Part shown: one piece after another, positions 1 to 8,758 of the stretch | How positions within the stretch are numbered: the stretch's first letter is position 1 | How the letters are laid out: each line of letters opens with the position of its first letter | NCBI GenBank assembly: GCA_001298545.1 | Contig: LJCX01000027.1 | Location: 496,001-560,000, forward strand | DNA length: 64,000 nucleotides | Reading direction: 5' to 3' | From: Actinobacteria bacterium OV320 | Lineage (GTDB): Bacteria > Actinomycetota > Actinomycetes > Streptomycetales > Streptomycetaceae | Notes under the pieces: model-generated | Seen by the model: the letters and a program-made list of their open reading frames with translations, nothing else | What the model was told of the DNA's origin: nothing | Database searches by the model: none | Made by a program: the position numbers and the translations under genes

Positions 1-1059
1 CTGGCTGCGGTTCATCCGGGCGGTGAACTTCGGGGCCGAACCCGCCATGGCCATGGAGCGCAGGATGCGGCCGGTGGAGTACAGGCCGGAGTTCAGGGAG
101 GACATGGCGGCCGTGAGGACCACCAGGTTCATCACGTCACCGGCGCCCGAGACGCCGATCTTCGACAGCACGGTCACGAAGGGGCTCTCGTCGGCCGAGT
201 AGGCCGAGCCGGGCAGCAGCAGCGCGAGCAGGACGACGGAGCCGACGTAGAAGAGGCCGACGCGCCACATGATCGAGTTCACCGCGCGCGGGACGACCTT
301 CTCCGGCTCGGCGGTCTCGCCCGCGGCGACGCCGACCAGCTCCAGCGCGGCGTAGGCGAAGATCACGCCCTGCATGACGAGGACGACGGGCATCACGCCG
401 TGCGGGAGGAGACCGCCGTGGTCCGTGATCACGCTCGGGCCGGGCGTCCCGCCGTCCACCGGGTGCTGGGTGGCGAGCAGGAAGATGCCGACGCACATGA
501 AGGCGACCAGGGTGGCGACCTTGACGATCGCGAACCAGAACTCCATCTCGCCGAAGATCTTCACCGAGATCAGGTTCACGGCCAGCACGACCGCGAGGGC
601 GACGAGCGCGAGCACCCACTGGGGGATGCTCGTGAACACGCTCCAGTAGTGCGTGTACAGCGCGATGGCGGTGATGTCGGCGATGCCGGTCGTCGACCAG
701 TTCAGGAAGTACATCCACCCGGCGACATAGGCGCCCTTCTCCCCGAGGAACTCGCGCGCGTAGGACACGAAGGAGCCGGAGGAGGGCCGGTACAGGACCA
801 GTTCGCCGAGGGCGCGGACCACGAAGAAGGCGAAGACGCCGCAGACGAGGTAGGCGAGCGCCAGGGCGGGGCCGGCGTTGTGCAGGCGTCCTCCGGCGCC
901 CAGGAAGAGGCCGGTGCCGATGGCGCCGCCGATGGCGATCATGTTGACGTGGCGGTGCTTGAGGTCCTTGCTGTAGCCGGCGTCGCCCGCGTCCGCGGGT
1001 GTCGCGGTCGCCTGGGGGTGGGCGGCGACGTCGGCCGTGCGCACGCTGTCCTTGCTCAC
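1..1059 (-). CDS. APC-family amino-acid permease, 3' part beyond window edge
   Basis: This is the N-terminal 353 residues of a cytoplasmic-membrane amino-acid/proton symporter; the C-terminus lies to the left of the window. The GTG start at 1059 gives a polar N-tail ending in YSKDLKHRHVNMIAIGGAIG. That is the APC helix-1 signature with the helix-breaking GGAIGTG, and many hydrophobic helices follow. Segments such as RPSSGSFVSYAREFLGEKGAY and NWSTTGIADITAIALYTHYW resemble L-asparagine/GABA permeases (AnsP/GabP subgroup) more than lysine or aromatic permeases. The substrate is an inference. It diverges from the MerR gene across about 220 bp. Confidence 0.9.
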   Translation of the reverse strand, partial: MSKDSVRTADVAAHPQATATPADAGDAGYSKDLKHRHVNMIAIGGAIGTGLFLGAGGRLHNAGPALALAYLVCGVFAFFVVRALGELVLYRPSSGSFVSYAREFLGEKGAYVAGWMYFLNWSTTGIADITAIALYTHYWSVFTSIPQWVLALVALAVVLAVNLISVKIFGEMEFWFAIVKVATLVAFMCVGIFLLATQHPVDGGTPGPSVITDHGGLLPHGVMPVVLVMQGVIFAYAALELVGVAAGETAEPEKVVPRAVNSIMWRVGLFYVGSVVLLALLLPGSAYSADESPFVTVLSKIGVSGAGDVMNLVVLTAAMSSLNSGLYSTGRILRSMAMAGSAPKFTARMNRSQ

Positions 1060-1244
1060 GGGTGGTACCACTCTCTGGTGCGCCCGGGCGGGGTGGGCCC
1101 GGGTGTCCGTACGGTCGTGGCCCGCGGCTCCCGGGTAGGGGCACAGACCAAGGCAGCAGCTTCCCAGAGGCACCGGAGGGCATGCGGTGGTCCATGTCAC
1201 AGCGCGTCACTTCTCACACGGTGTCCACCAGGAGTCGACCGGTT

Positions 1245-1261
1245 TCACAGCACCGGTGTGA
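1245..1261. promoter_or_regulatory. Inverted repeat upstream of merR-type gene
   Basis: TCACA, seven bases, TGTGA, lying 17 bp before the MerR start in the divergent permease/MerR intergenic region. It could be the MerR operator, but MerR sites usually sit between -35 and -10, and I cannot place a convincing promoter here. Confidence 0.35.
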
Positions 1262-1278
1262 CAGCGATACTGCTGCAC

Positions 1279-2004
1279 ATGACGATCGAGACCGAGGATC
1301 CGGCCCTCACGGTCGACGAGCTGGCCGCCCGGGCGGGCGTCACGGTACGGACGGTGCGGTTCTACGGCACCAAGGGACTGCTGCCGCCGCCGGTCATCGG
1401 TCCGCGCCGGGTGGGGCACTACGGTGCCGGGCATCTGGCGCGCCTGGCGCTGATCGAGGAGCTGCGCCGGCAGGGCCTGACACTGGCGGCGATCGAACGC
1501 TATCTGGACCGGCTGCCGCCCGGTCTCGACGCCCACGACCTCGCCGTGCACCGGGCCGTGGTGGCCTCGTGGGCGCCGGTCGCGGTGGAGACGGTGCCGC
1601 GCGCGGAGCTGCCGCGGCGGGCCGGGCGGGCGCTCAGCGAGGAGGACGTGGACCGGCTCGCCGCGATGGGCGTGCTGGGCGCCGGTGACCCGGCGGGCGA
1701 GGACGCGTACCGCGTCGACGCGGGGCTGCTGAGGCTGGGCGTGCGGCTCCTCGACGTGCCGCTGTCGCCGGAGGCGATCCTCGCGGCCCGGACCGTCCTG
1801 CTCGACCACGCGCGCGCCGCGGCCCACGAGCTGTCGCGGCTGCTGCGCGAGGAGGGGCCGGAGCGCGACGCGCAGGCGGTCAGGTCGCTGTCGGCGCACA
1901 TGCAGCCCCTGGTCGTGCAGGCGCTGCTGACGGCCTTCCAGCGGTCGCTGACGGAGGAGCTGCGGGAGTGGCTCGGGGAGCCGCCGGCGGACGGCTCCCC
2001 GTGA
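1279..2004 (+). CDS. MerR-family transcriptional regulator
   Basis: DNA-binding regulator of 241 residues. The N-terminal winged helix-turn-helix reads LTVDELAARAGVTVRTVRFY, followed by a GLLPPP turn and a GHYGAGHLARLALIEELRRQG second helix, typical of MerR. The roughly 160-residue C-terminal part contains no cysteine, so metal sensing is unlikely; it may bind an organic ligand. The ATG at 1279 was chosen because it directly precedes the HTH; the upstream open frame is antisense to the permease. It converges on fadB, 12 bp away, and might regulate either the permease or the beta-oxidation operon. The target is not visible. Confidence 0.88.
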   Translation: MTIETEDPALTVDELAARAGVTVRTVRFYGTKGLLPPPVIGPRRVGHYGAGHLARLALIEELRRQGLTLAAIERYLDRLPPGLDAHDLAVHRAVVASWAPVAVETVPRAELPRRAGRALSEEDVDRLAAMGVLGAGDPAGEDAYRVDAGLLRLGVRLLDVPLSPEAILAARTVLLDHARAAAHELSRLLREEGPERDAQAVRSLSAHMQPLVVQALLTAFQRSLTEELREWLGEPPADGSP

Positions 2005-2015
2005 CGGCCCGCCGG
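1984..2015. terminator. Stem-loop between merR-type gene and fadB
   Basis: Arms CCGGCGG (1984-1990) and CCGCCGG (2009-2015) enclose the MerR stop codon. There is no U-tract, but the position between convergent genes suits a bidirectional terminator. Confidence 0.4.
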
Positions 2016-2016
2016 C

Positions 2017-4212
2017 TCAGCGCCCGTCCGTGAAGGTCTCCCCCCGCTCCGCCTTCTCCACCAGCAGCGCGGGCGGGGTGAAGCGGTCGCCGTAGCGCTC
2101 GGCGAGCTGACGCGCGCGGGCCACGAATCCGGGGAGCCCGGTGCCCAGCTCGCCTTCGCCCTGGTAGCCGTTGATGTACTGCAGGACCCCGCCGGTCCAG
2201 CCGGGGAAGCCGATGCCGAAGAGGGAGCCGATGTTGGCATCCGCGACGGACGTCAGGACTCCCTCCTCGAGGAGCTTGACGGTGTCGAGCGCCTCGGCGA
2301 AGAGCATGCGTTCCTGCATGTCCCGGAAGGGGATCTCGGCGCCCGCGCGCGTGAAGTGCTCGCGCAGGCCCGGCCACAGCCCGGCCCGCCCGCCGTCCTC
2401 GCCGTACTCGTAGAAGCCGGCTCCGCCACTGCGGCCGGTGCGGCCGAACTCGTCGACCATGCGGTCGATGACGGCCTCGGCGGGGTGGCCGGGCCAGACA
2501 CCGCCCGCCTCCTCCACGGCCCTCCTGGACTCGTTGCGGATCTTGCGCGGGAGGGTGAGCGTGAGCTCGTCCATGAGGGACAGGACCTTGGCCGGGTAGC
2601 CCGCCTGGGCCGCCGCCTGCTCCACGGACGCGGGCTCGATGCCCTCGCCGACCATGGCGACGCCCTCGTTGATGAAGTGGCCGATCACCCGTGAGGTGAA
2701 GAAGCCGCGCGAGTCGTTGACGACGATCGGCGTCTTCTTGATCTGCCGGACCAGGTCGAAGGCGCGCGCGAGCGCTTCGTCGCCGGTGCGCTCGCCCTTG
2801 ATGATCTCGACGAGCGGCATCTTGTCCACGGGTGAGAAGAAGTGCAGCCCGATGAAGTCGTCCTGACGCTCGACGCCTTCGGCGAGGGCGGTGATCGGCA
2901 GGGTGGAGGTGTTGGAGCACAGCAGGGCGTCGGGGGCGACGACCTGCTCGATCTCCTGGAACACCTTGTGCTTGAGGGAGGTGTCCTCGAAGACGGCCTC
3001 GATCACCGCGTCGCAGCCGGCGAGGTCCTGGGGGTCGGCGGTGGGCGTGATGCGGGCGAGCAGCGCGTCCGCCTTCTCCTGGGTCGTACGGCCCCGGGAG
3101 ACGGCCTTCGCGCACAGCTTCTCGGAGTAGGCCCTGCCCTTGAGCGCGGCCTCCAGGGAGACATCCTTGAGGACGACGTCGATGCCCGCGCGGGCGCACG
3201 AGTAGGCGATGCCCGCGCCCATCATCCCGGCGCCCAGGACGGCCACCTTGCGGACCTGGCGGGGTGCGACGCCCTGGGGGCGGCTGACGCCGGAGTTGAC
3301 GGCCTGGAGGTCGAAGAAGAACGCCTGGATCATGTTCTTCGACGTCTGTCCGGCGGCCAGTTCGACGAAGTAGCGGGCCTCGATGACCTGCGCGGTCTCG
3401 AAGTCGACCTGGGCGCCCTCGACGGCCGCGGCGAGGATGTTCCGCGGAGCCGGGTAGGGGGCGCCGTTGGTCTCCTTGCGCAGGCTGGCCGGGAACGCGG
3501 GCAGGTTGGCGGCGAACCGGGGGTTGGACGGGGTGCCGCCCGGGATGCGGTAGCCGGGCCGGTCCCAGGGCTGCTGCGACTCGGGGTTCGCGTCGATGAA
3601 GGCGCGGGCCTTGGCGAGCAGGTCCTCGGGCGTGTCGGCGACCTCGTCGACCAGGCCGTTCTCCAGGGCTCGCCGCGGGCTGTACTGGGTGCCCTTGAGA
3701 AGGACCTTGAGGAGGGCGTCGGTGATGCCCAGCAGCCGGACCGTGCGCACCACACCGCCGCCGCCGGGCAACAGGCCGAGGGTGACCTCGGGGCAGCCGA
3801 TCTTCGAGCCGGGCGCGTCCAGGGCGACGCGGTGGTGGCAGGCGAGGGCGAGCTCGTAGCCGCCGCCGAGCGCCGCGCCGTTCAGGGCGGCGACGACCGG
3901 CTTGCCGAGGGTCTCGATGCGGCGGAGGTTGCGCTTGATCTCCAGTCCGCCGTCCAGCAGCTCCTGGGCCGTCCCGGGGGTGACGCGGATGAGGTCGCGC
4001 AGGTCGCCGCCGGCGAAGAACGTCTTCTTCGCGGAGGTGAGGATGATGCCCCGGACGGAGTCCTTCTCGGCCTCCAGACGGTCGGTGACCGCGGCGAGGG
4101 AGGCGCGGAAGGCCGCGTTCATGGTGTTCGCGGACTGGTCGGGGTCGTCGAGGACGAGGGTGACGAGGCCCGTGCGGTCCTGTTCCCAGCGGATGGTGGT
4201 GCTCTGTGTCAT
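2017..4212 (-). CDS. fadB: Fatty-acid oxidation complex alpha subunit (enoyl-CoA hydratase / 3-hydroxyacyl-CoA dehydrogenase)
   Basis: Bifunctional beta-oxidation enzyme of 731 residues that hydrates trans-2-enoyl-CoA and oxidises L-3-hydroxyacyl-CoA with NAD. The N-terminal crotonase domain (about 1-310) shows the oxyanion segments FFAGGDLRDL and LNGAALGGGYELALACHHR, then CPEVTLGLLPGGGG with the catalytic Glu. A Rossmann domain starts at VAVLGAGMMGAGIAYS and continues to the 3HCDH signature GLHFFSPVDKMPLVEIIKG, followed by the C-terminal 3HCDH domain. It is the last gene of a CoA-transferase/fadA/fadB operon, 41 bp after fadA, as in trifunctional beta-oxidation complexes. Confidence 0.96.
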   Translation of the reverse strand: MTQSTTIRWEQDRTGLVTLVLDDPDQSANTMNAAFRASLAAVTDRLEAEKDSVRGIILTSAKKTFFAGGDLRDLIRVTPGTAQELLDGGLEIKRNLRRIETLGKPVVAALNGAALGGGYELALACHHRVALDAPGSKIGCPEVTLGLLPGGGGVVRTVRLLGITDALLKVLLKGTQYSPRRALENGLVDEVADTPEDLLAKARAFIDANPESQQPWDRPGYRIPGGTPSNPRFAANLPAFPASLRKETNGAPYPAPRNILAAAVEGAQVDFETAQVIEARYFVELAAGQTSKNMIQAFFFDLQAVNSGVSRPQGVAPRQVRKVAVLGAGMMGAGIAYSCARAGIDVVLKDVSLEAALKGRAYSEKLCAKAVSRGRTTQEKADALLARITPTADPQDLAGCDAVIEAVFEDTSLKHKVFQEIEQVVAPDALLCSNTSTLPITALAEGVERQDDFIGLHFFSPVDKMPLVEIIKGERTGDEALARAFDLVRQIKKTPIVVNDSRGFFTSRVIGHFINEGVAMVGEGIEPASVEQAAAQAGYPAKVLSLMDELTLTLPRKIRNESRRAVEEAGGVWPGHPAEAVIDRMVDEFGRTGRSGGAGFYEYGEDGGRAGLWPGLREHFTRAGAEIPFRDMQERMLFAEALDTVKLLEEGVLTSVADANIGSLFGIGFPGWTGGVLQYINGYQGEGELGTGLPGFVARARQLAERYGDRFTPPALLVEKAERGETFTDGR

Positions 4213-4253
4213 GACAGGGTCTCCGTAGAAGTCTCTGAGTTCCGCCGGGGTGG

Positions 4254-5468
4254 TCAGACGCGCTCGACGATGGTGGCGATGCCCATGCCGCCGCCGACGC
4301 AGAGGGTGGCGAGGCCGTAGCGCTTGTCCTGGCGCTCCAGTTCGTCGACGAGCGAGCCGAGGATCATCGCGCCGGTGGCGCCGAGCGGGTGGCCGAGGGC
4401 GATGGCTCCGCCGTTGACGTTGACCTTGTCCAGGGACAGGCCCATGTCCTTGACGAAGCGCAGCACGACCGCCGCGAACGCTTCGTTGATCTCGACGAGG
4501 TCGATGTCGTCGATGGTCAGGCCGGCCTTGGCCAGGGCCTTGCGGGTGGCGGGCGCGGGGCCGGTGAGCATGATCGTCGGCTCGGAGCCGGAGACCGCCG
4601 CGGAGACGATCCGCGCGCGGGGGGTGAGCCCGTGGCGCTCGCCGACCTCCTTGGAGCCGATCGCGACCAGGGAGGCGCCGTCGACGATGCCGGAGGAGTT
4701 GCCCGCGTGGTGGACGTGGTCGATCTTCTCCACCCAGTGGTACTTCTGGAGCGCCACCGCGTCGAAGCCGCCCAGCTCGCCGATGTCGGCGAAGGACGGC
4801 TTCAGCTTGCCGAGCGAGTCGGCGGTGGTGCCGGGGCGCGGGTGTTCGTCGTGGTCGAGGACGACGAGGCCGCTGCGGTCCTTCACCGGCACCACGGAGC
4901 GGTCGAAGCGGCCCTCCTTCCAGGCCGTCGCCGCCCTCTCCTGCGACAGGGCCGCGTACTCGTCGACATCGCGGCGGGAGAAGCCCTCGATGGTGGCGAT
5001 GAGGTCGGCGCCGATGCCCTGCGGCACGAAGTTGACGGCCAGGTTGGTCATCGGGTCGTTGAACCAGGCGCCGCCGTCCGAGGCCATCGGCACCCGGGAC
5101 ATCGATTCCACCCCGCCGGCCAGAACGAGGTCCTCCCAGCCCGAACGGACCTTCATGGCGGCCAGGTTGACGGCCTCCAGGCCCGAGGCACAGAAGCGGT
5201 TCTCCTGCACGCCCGCCACGGTGTCCGGCAGTCCTGCCGCGATCGCGGCGATGCGCGCGATGTCGGAGCCCTGGTCGCCCACGGGGCCGACGACGCCCAG
5301 CACGATGTCGTCGATGGCGGCCGGGTCGAGGCCGGGGAAGCGGCTTCGGAGCTCGTGGATGAGGCCGACGACGAGATCGATGGGCTTCGTGCCGTGCAGG
5401 GCGCCGTTCGCCTTGCCGCGCCCGCGCGGGGTGCGGATCGCGTCGTACACGTACGCTTCGGTGCTCAC
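4254..5468 (-). CDS. fadA: Acetyl-CoA C-acyltransferase (3-ketoacyl-CoA thiolase)
   Basis: Thiolase of 404 residues that cleaves 3-ketoacyl-CoA with CoA to acetyl-CoA and a shortened acyl-CoA; it is the beta subunit partner of FadB. The nucleophilic cysteine lies in ENRFCASGLEAV (about Cys93). The C-terminal signature NVNGGAIALGHPLGATGA carries the active-site His, and CVGGGMGIA carries the second catalytic Cys. The length is standard. It lies between the CoA-transferase gene (39 bp upstream) and fadB (41 bp downstream), so co-transcription is very likely. Confidence 0.95.
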   Translation of the reverse strand: MSTEAYVYDAIRTPRGRGKANGALHGTKPIDLVVGLIHELRSRFPGLDPAAIDDIVLGVVGPVGDQGSDIARIAAIAAGLPDTVAGVQENRFCASGLEAVNLAAMKVRSGWEDLVLAGGVESMSRVPMASDGGAWFNDPMTNLAVNFVPQGIGADLIATIEGFSRRDVDEYAALSQERAATAWKEGRFDRSVVPVKDRSGLVVLDHDEHPRPGTTADSLGKLKPSFADIGELGGFDAVALQKYHWVEKIDHVHHAGNSSGIVDGASLVAIGSKEVGERHGLTPRARIVSAAVSGSEPTIMLTGPAPATRKALAKAGLTIDDIDLVEINEAFAAVVLRFVKDMGLSLDKVNVNGGAIALGHPLGATGAMILGSLVDELERQDKRYGLATLCVGGGMGIATIVERV

Positions 5469-5507
5469 TGGTAAGCCTTTCGGGAGGGTGGGCCGTCCGG
5501 GGCGGGG

Positions 5508-6764
5508 TCAGTCGCCCTGGTGCGGGAAGTCCTTCACAGGGGTCGTCACAGAGGTCGTCTCGGTGGTGGTCGCGGTGGTCGTCGCGTTCCCCTCCGCGGG
5601 GGTGCCCGCCGCGGTCTCGGCGGGCGTCCTCACACGGTCCGTCACGAGTTCCGGTATGTCCCAGTCACGGGCCACCTCGCGCGTGTCGGCGCCCGGCCGC
5701 GCGGGCCCGGTGCGCACGGCCGTGGGCGTGGCGGAGAACCGGGGCGCGGGGGCCGGCTGGGTGATGCCGCCGTGGTCGGTGAAGGTGCCGCGGGCCGCGA
5801 GATGGGGGTGGCGCGGGGCCTCGCGCAGCGACAGCACGGGCGCCACACACGCGTCGGAGCCCTCGAAACGGGCCGTCCACTCGTCCCGGGTACGGGACCG
5901 GAAGCGGGCGGCGACGGCCTCGCGCAGTTCGCCCCAGCGCGTCCAGTCCGTGCGGGCCTCGCGGAGGTCCTCGAGGCCGAGAAGGTCCACGAACGCGTCG
6001 TAGAACTGCGGCTCCAGGGCGCCGACGGCCATGTATCCGCCGTCGGCGGTCTCGTAGGTGCCGTAGTACGGACAGCCGCCGTCGAGCAGGTTGGCTGCGC
6101 GCCGGTCCTGCCAGCCGCCGGCCGAGAGCATGCCGTGGATCATCGCGGAGAGGTGCGCGGTGCCGTCGACGATGGCCGCGTCGACGACCTGGCCGGTGCC
6201 GCTCACGCGCGCGTGGTGCAGGGCGGCGAGGACACCGACGACGAGGTAGAGGGAGCCTCCCGCGTAGTCCCCCAGCAGGTTGGCGGGGACGGGCGGCGGC
6301 CGGTCCGGGGTACCGATCAGGCCGAGCGCGCCGGTGACGGCGATGTAGGAGACGTCGTGACCGGCGCGGTCGGCGAGCGGGCCGTCCTGGCCCCAGCCGG
6401 TCATCCGGCCGTAGACCAGACGGGGGTTGCGGGCGTGGCAGTCGCCGGGGCCGACGCCGAGGCGTTCGGCGACACCCGGCCGGTTGCCCTCGATGAGCAC
6501 GTCGGCGCGGGCGGCCAGGTCGAGCACGCGCGCGGGGCCGTCCGGCGCCTTGAGGTCGACGATCACCGAGCGCTTGTTGCGGTTGGTGATGTCGTGGGCG
6601 GGATCGATGGCCAGAGCGGAACCGCCGGGGCGGTCCACGCGGACGACGTCGGCGCCGAGGTCGGCCAGCAGCATGCCGGCGAAGGGGCCGGGGCCGATCC
6701 CGGCGAGTTCCACCACGCGCACGCCCGCCAGCGGGCCCTGCCCGGCCGTCCGTCCCGTCGTCAT
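5508..6764 (-). CDS. CaiB/BaiF (family III) CoA-transferase
   Basis: Cytosolic CoA-transferase of 418 residues, similar to alpha-methylacyl-CoA racemase and formyl-CoA transferase types. The start is ATG at 6764 behind AAGGGGG. The family N-terminus GPLAGVRVVELAGIGPGPFAGMLLADLGADVVRVDRPGG is obvious, and GHDVSYIAVTGAL carries the Asp expected to form the aspartyl-CoA intermediate. Placed first in an operon with fadA and fadB, it probably epimerises or activates branched or unusual acyl chains before beta-oxidation; racemase versus transferase cannot be decided by eye. The C-terminal 25 residues are Thr-rich and low-complexity. Confidence 0.9.
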   Translation of the reverse strand: MTTGRTAGQGPLAGVRVVELAGIGPGPFAGMLLADLGADVVRVDRPGGSALAIDPAHDITNRNKRSVIVDLKAPDGPARVLDLAARADVLIEGNRPGVAERLGVGPGDCHARNPRLVYGRMTGWGQDGPLADRAGHDVSYIAVTGALGLIGTPDRPPPVPANLLGDYAGGSLYLVVGVLAALHHARVSGTGQVVDAAIVDGTAHLSAMIHGMLSAGGWQDRRAANLLDGGCPYYGTYETADGGYMAVGALEPQFYDAFVDLLGLEDLREARTDWTRWGELREAVAARFRSRTRDEWTARFEGSDACVAPVLSLREAPRHPHLAARGTFTDHGGITQPAPAPRFSATPTAVRTGPARPGADTREVARDWDIPELVTDRVRTPAETAAGTPAEGNATTTATTTETTSVTTPVKDFPHQGD

Positions 6765-6793
6765 CCAGCCCCCTTGCTGTGACACAACCGATG

Positions 6794-6810
6794 TAACACC
6801 AGTGATGTTA
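6794..6810. promoter_or_regulatory. Palindromic operator before CoA-transferase/fadA/fadB operon
   Basis: TAACACCAGTGATGTTA is a 17-bp near-palindrome (TAACA, seven bases, TGTTA) lying 30 bp upstream of the CoA-transferase start. Its size and symmetry fit a TetR-type dimer site, such as those of fatty-acid regulators. No TetR gene is adjacent, so the regulator is unknown. Confidence 0.5.
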
Positions 6811-6950
6811 AGAACGTGTTCCAGTGGGCACAAGAGGAGAGCGAGCAAGCGCTTAGACACTTTAGGGGCACCTGCCGTCGGCCTCCGCACTGCTCACGCT
6901 AGCCTCAGCCACCGACAGCGGCGCGGGGTGCGCAACGACGAAGGGGTGTC

Positions 6951-8123
6951 ATGAGCAGGCTGAAAAGGTCGGACCGTCCGTACGACATCGTGCTCTTCGG
7001 GGCCACCGGCTTCGTGGGAACGCTCACCGCGGAGTACCTCGCCGCCCACGCGCCCGCCGATCTGCGCTGGGCGATCGCCGGCCGGGGCGAGGAGAAGCTG
7101 GAGCGGCTGCGCGAGCGGCTCGGCGGGGACGTCGGGGTGCTGCGGGCCGACGTCTCGGACCCGGCGTCCCTGCGCGCCCTCGCGGAGCACGCGCGCGTGG
7201 TGGCCACGACGGTGGGTCCGTACGTGTCGTACGGCGAGGAACTCGTGGCGGCCTGCGCGGACACCGGCGCCGACTACCTCGACCTCACCGGCGAGCCGGA
7301 GTTCGTGGACCTGATGTACGTCCGGCACGACGCACGCGCGCGGGAGACGGGTGCGCGGCTGCTCCACGCGTGCGGCTTCGACTCCGTCCCGCACGACCTG
7401 GGCGTCTACTTCACCGTCCGGCAGCTTCCCGAGGGCGTGCCCCTGACCGTGGACGGCTTCGTGTCCGTGGACGCCACCTTCTCGGGCGGCACCTTCGCCT
7501 CCGCGCTGGGCCAGTTCGCGCGCGGCCGGCAGATGCTGGCCGCCGCGCGGGAGCGCGGCCGGCACGAACCGCGGCTGATGGGCCGTCGGGCCGCCGCACC
7601 GGTGGGCCCGCCCCGGTTCGCCCCGGAGGTCGGCGCCTGGGCACTGCCGCTGCCGACCATCGACCCGCAGATCGTGCTGCGGTCGGCGAGGGCGCTGCCG
7701 CGTTACGGGCCCGACTTCCGCTACCGGCACTACGCGGCCGTACGGCGGCTGCCCGTCGCCGTGGGCGGGGTCGCGGCGGTCGGCACGCTCGCCGCGGCGG
7801 CCCAGCTGCCGCCCGCCCGGCGCTGGTTGTCGGACCGGCTCAAGCCCGGGGAGGGGCCCAGCGCGCAGAAGCGGGCGCGGAGTTGGTTCTCGGTGCGGTT
7901 CGTCGGCGAGGGCGGCGGGCGCCGGGTGTGCACCGAGGTGGCGGGCGGCGATCCCGGCTACGACGAGACGGCGAAGATGTTCGCCGAGGCGGCGCTGGCC
8001 CTGGCCTGCGACGACCTCCCGCCGACGGCGGGGCAGGGGACGACCGCCGTGGCGATGGGCGACGCGCTGACCGGGCGGTTGACCCGGGCGGGTGTCCGCT
8101 TCCGCGTCGCGTCCCGCCGCTGA
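6951..8123 (+). CDS. Saccharopine-dehydrogenase-like / trans-acting enoyl reductase family protein
   Basis: Protein of 390 residues with an N-terminal NAD(P)-binding Rossmann fold, YDIVLFGATGFVGTLTAEYL (GATGFVG at 17-23). It is then homologous to the Sacchrp_dh_NADP family, seen in GRGEEKLERLR, DYLDLTGEPEFVD and HACGFDSVPHDLGVYF. These features match actinobacterial trans-acting enoyl reductases (mycobacterial Rv2953-like) rather than lysine-pathway saccharopine dehydrogenases. The likely role is a lipid or polyketide double-bond reduction, by inference. It diverges from the beta-oxidation operon across 186 bp, compatible with a lipid theme. Confidence 0.85.
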   Translation: MSRLKRSDRPYDIVLFGATGFVGTLTAEYLAAHAPADLRWAIAGRGEEKLERLRERLGGDVGVLRADVSDPASLRALAEHARVVATTVGPYVSYGEELVAACADTGADYLDLTGEPEFVDLMYVRHDARARETGARLLHACGFDSVPHDLGVYFTVRQLPEGVPLTVDGFVSVDATFSGGTFASALGQFARGRQMLAAARERGRHEPRLMGRRAAAPVGPPRFAPEVGAWALPLPTIDPQIVLRSARALPRYGPDFRYRHYAAVRRLPVAVGGVAAVGTLAAAAQLPPARRWLSDRLKPGEGPSAQKRARSWFSVRFVGEGGGRRVCTEVAGGDPGYDETAKMFAEAALALACDDLPPTAGQGTTAVAMGDALTGRLTRAGVRFRVASRR

Positions 8124-8148
8124 CCGTCCACGTGCCGGGTCCCCGGCC

Positions 8149-8295
8149 TCAGACCGGCCACTGCACCAGCGTGTAGATCATGCCCGCGATCCAGCCGACA
8201 CCCGCCAGGACGGCGAGGATCAGCGCGGCGTTCACGGCACGCTCGACGGGCCGGTTCGGGTCGGCGAGGGGCTTGGGGGCACGGTGCGTGGTCAT
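8149..8295 (-). CDS. Small single-pass membrane protein, function unknown
   Basis: A 48-residue protein starting at ATG 8295. The cytosolic-looking head is charged and Pro-rich (APKPLADPNRPVERAVN). One hydrophobic helix follows (AALILAVLAGVGWIAGMIYT), ending in LVQWPV. I recognise it only as a typical Streptomyces small conserved membrane protein. It converges on the reductase gene, 25 bp away. Confidence 0.6.
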   Translation of the reverse strand: MTTHRAPKPLADPNRPVERAVNAALILAVLAGVGWIAGMIYTLVQWPV

Positions 8296-8506
8296 GGGCC
8301 CAGCCTGCCGGGCGGCGCACGGGTCGCACATCCGTACGGGTACTCAGACGACGTACTCAGACACGTACGCCGACGACGTACTCGGCCCGCGCACTCGGGC
8401 GGCCCGCCCGGACGGGCGCGGGTGCCCGGCCGCTCACCCCTCGCCCGTACCCCGATTGGGGACTTTCCGCGCCGCTCCCCCCGTGCCGCAGGGCGCATCG
8501 ACCGCC

Positions 8507-8524
8507 AAGTGCCAACAAGCACTT
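8507..8524. promoter_or_regulatory. Inverted repeat in promoter region of 62-residue gene
   Basis: AAGTGC, six bases, GCACTT: perfect arms about 45 bp upstream of the start at 8570. A second oddity upstream is a direct repeat of GACGACGTACTC at 8347 and 8372 (25-bp period). Either could bind a regulator; none is identifiable. Confidence 0.35.
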
Positions 8525-8569
8525 CAATGAAACGATGGAAGCAACTGATCGGCACGGAAGGGGAGCTGT

Positions 8570-8758
8570 ATGAAGTTCGTTCTCGAAGTCACCGTGGACG
8601 AGGGCGCGTCGACCCAGGACCCGGTGGGTGAGCTGAGCCGCATCCTGCGCTACTGGGCCGGCAACCTGAAGCACTACGCCCTGGAGGCCGGGGACGGGTC
8701 GGCGGTCTACGACTCCGCCCACCAGGAGGTCGGTCAGTGGCGGGTGATCGCCTCCTGA
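8570..8758 (+). CDS. Conserved small protein, function unknown
   Basis: A 62-residue acidic soluble protein (MKFVLEVTVDEGAS..., ending QWRVIAS). The ATG follows AAGGGGAG with good spacing. The pattern of a short beta-strand, a helix containing LSRILRYWAGNLKHY, and a C-terminal beta-strand is typical of Streptomyces orphan small proteins; I do not know a function. Its last 25 bases overlap the convergent endonuclease V gene. Confidence 0.7.
   Translation: MKFVLEVTVDEGASTQDPVGELSRILRYWAGNLKHYALEAGDGSAVYDSAHQEVGQWRVIAS

Noticed and set aside
1880..3199. Second minus-strand frame inside fadB
   Set aside because: Arg/Gly/Pro-rich shadow of the well-defined fadB frame.
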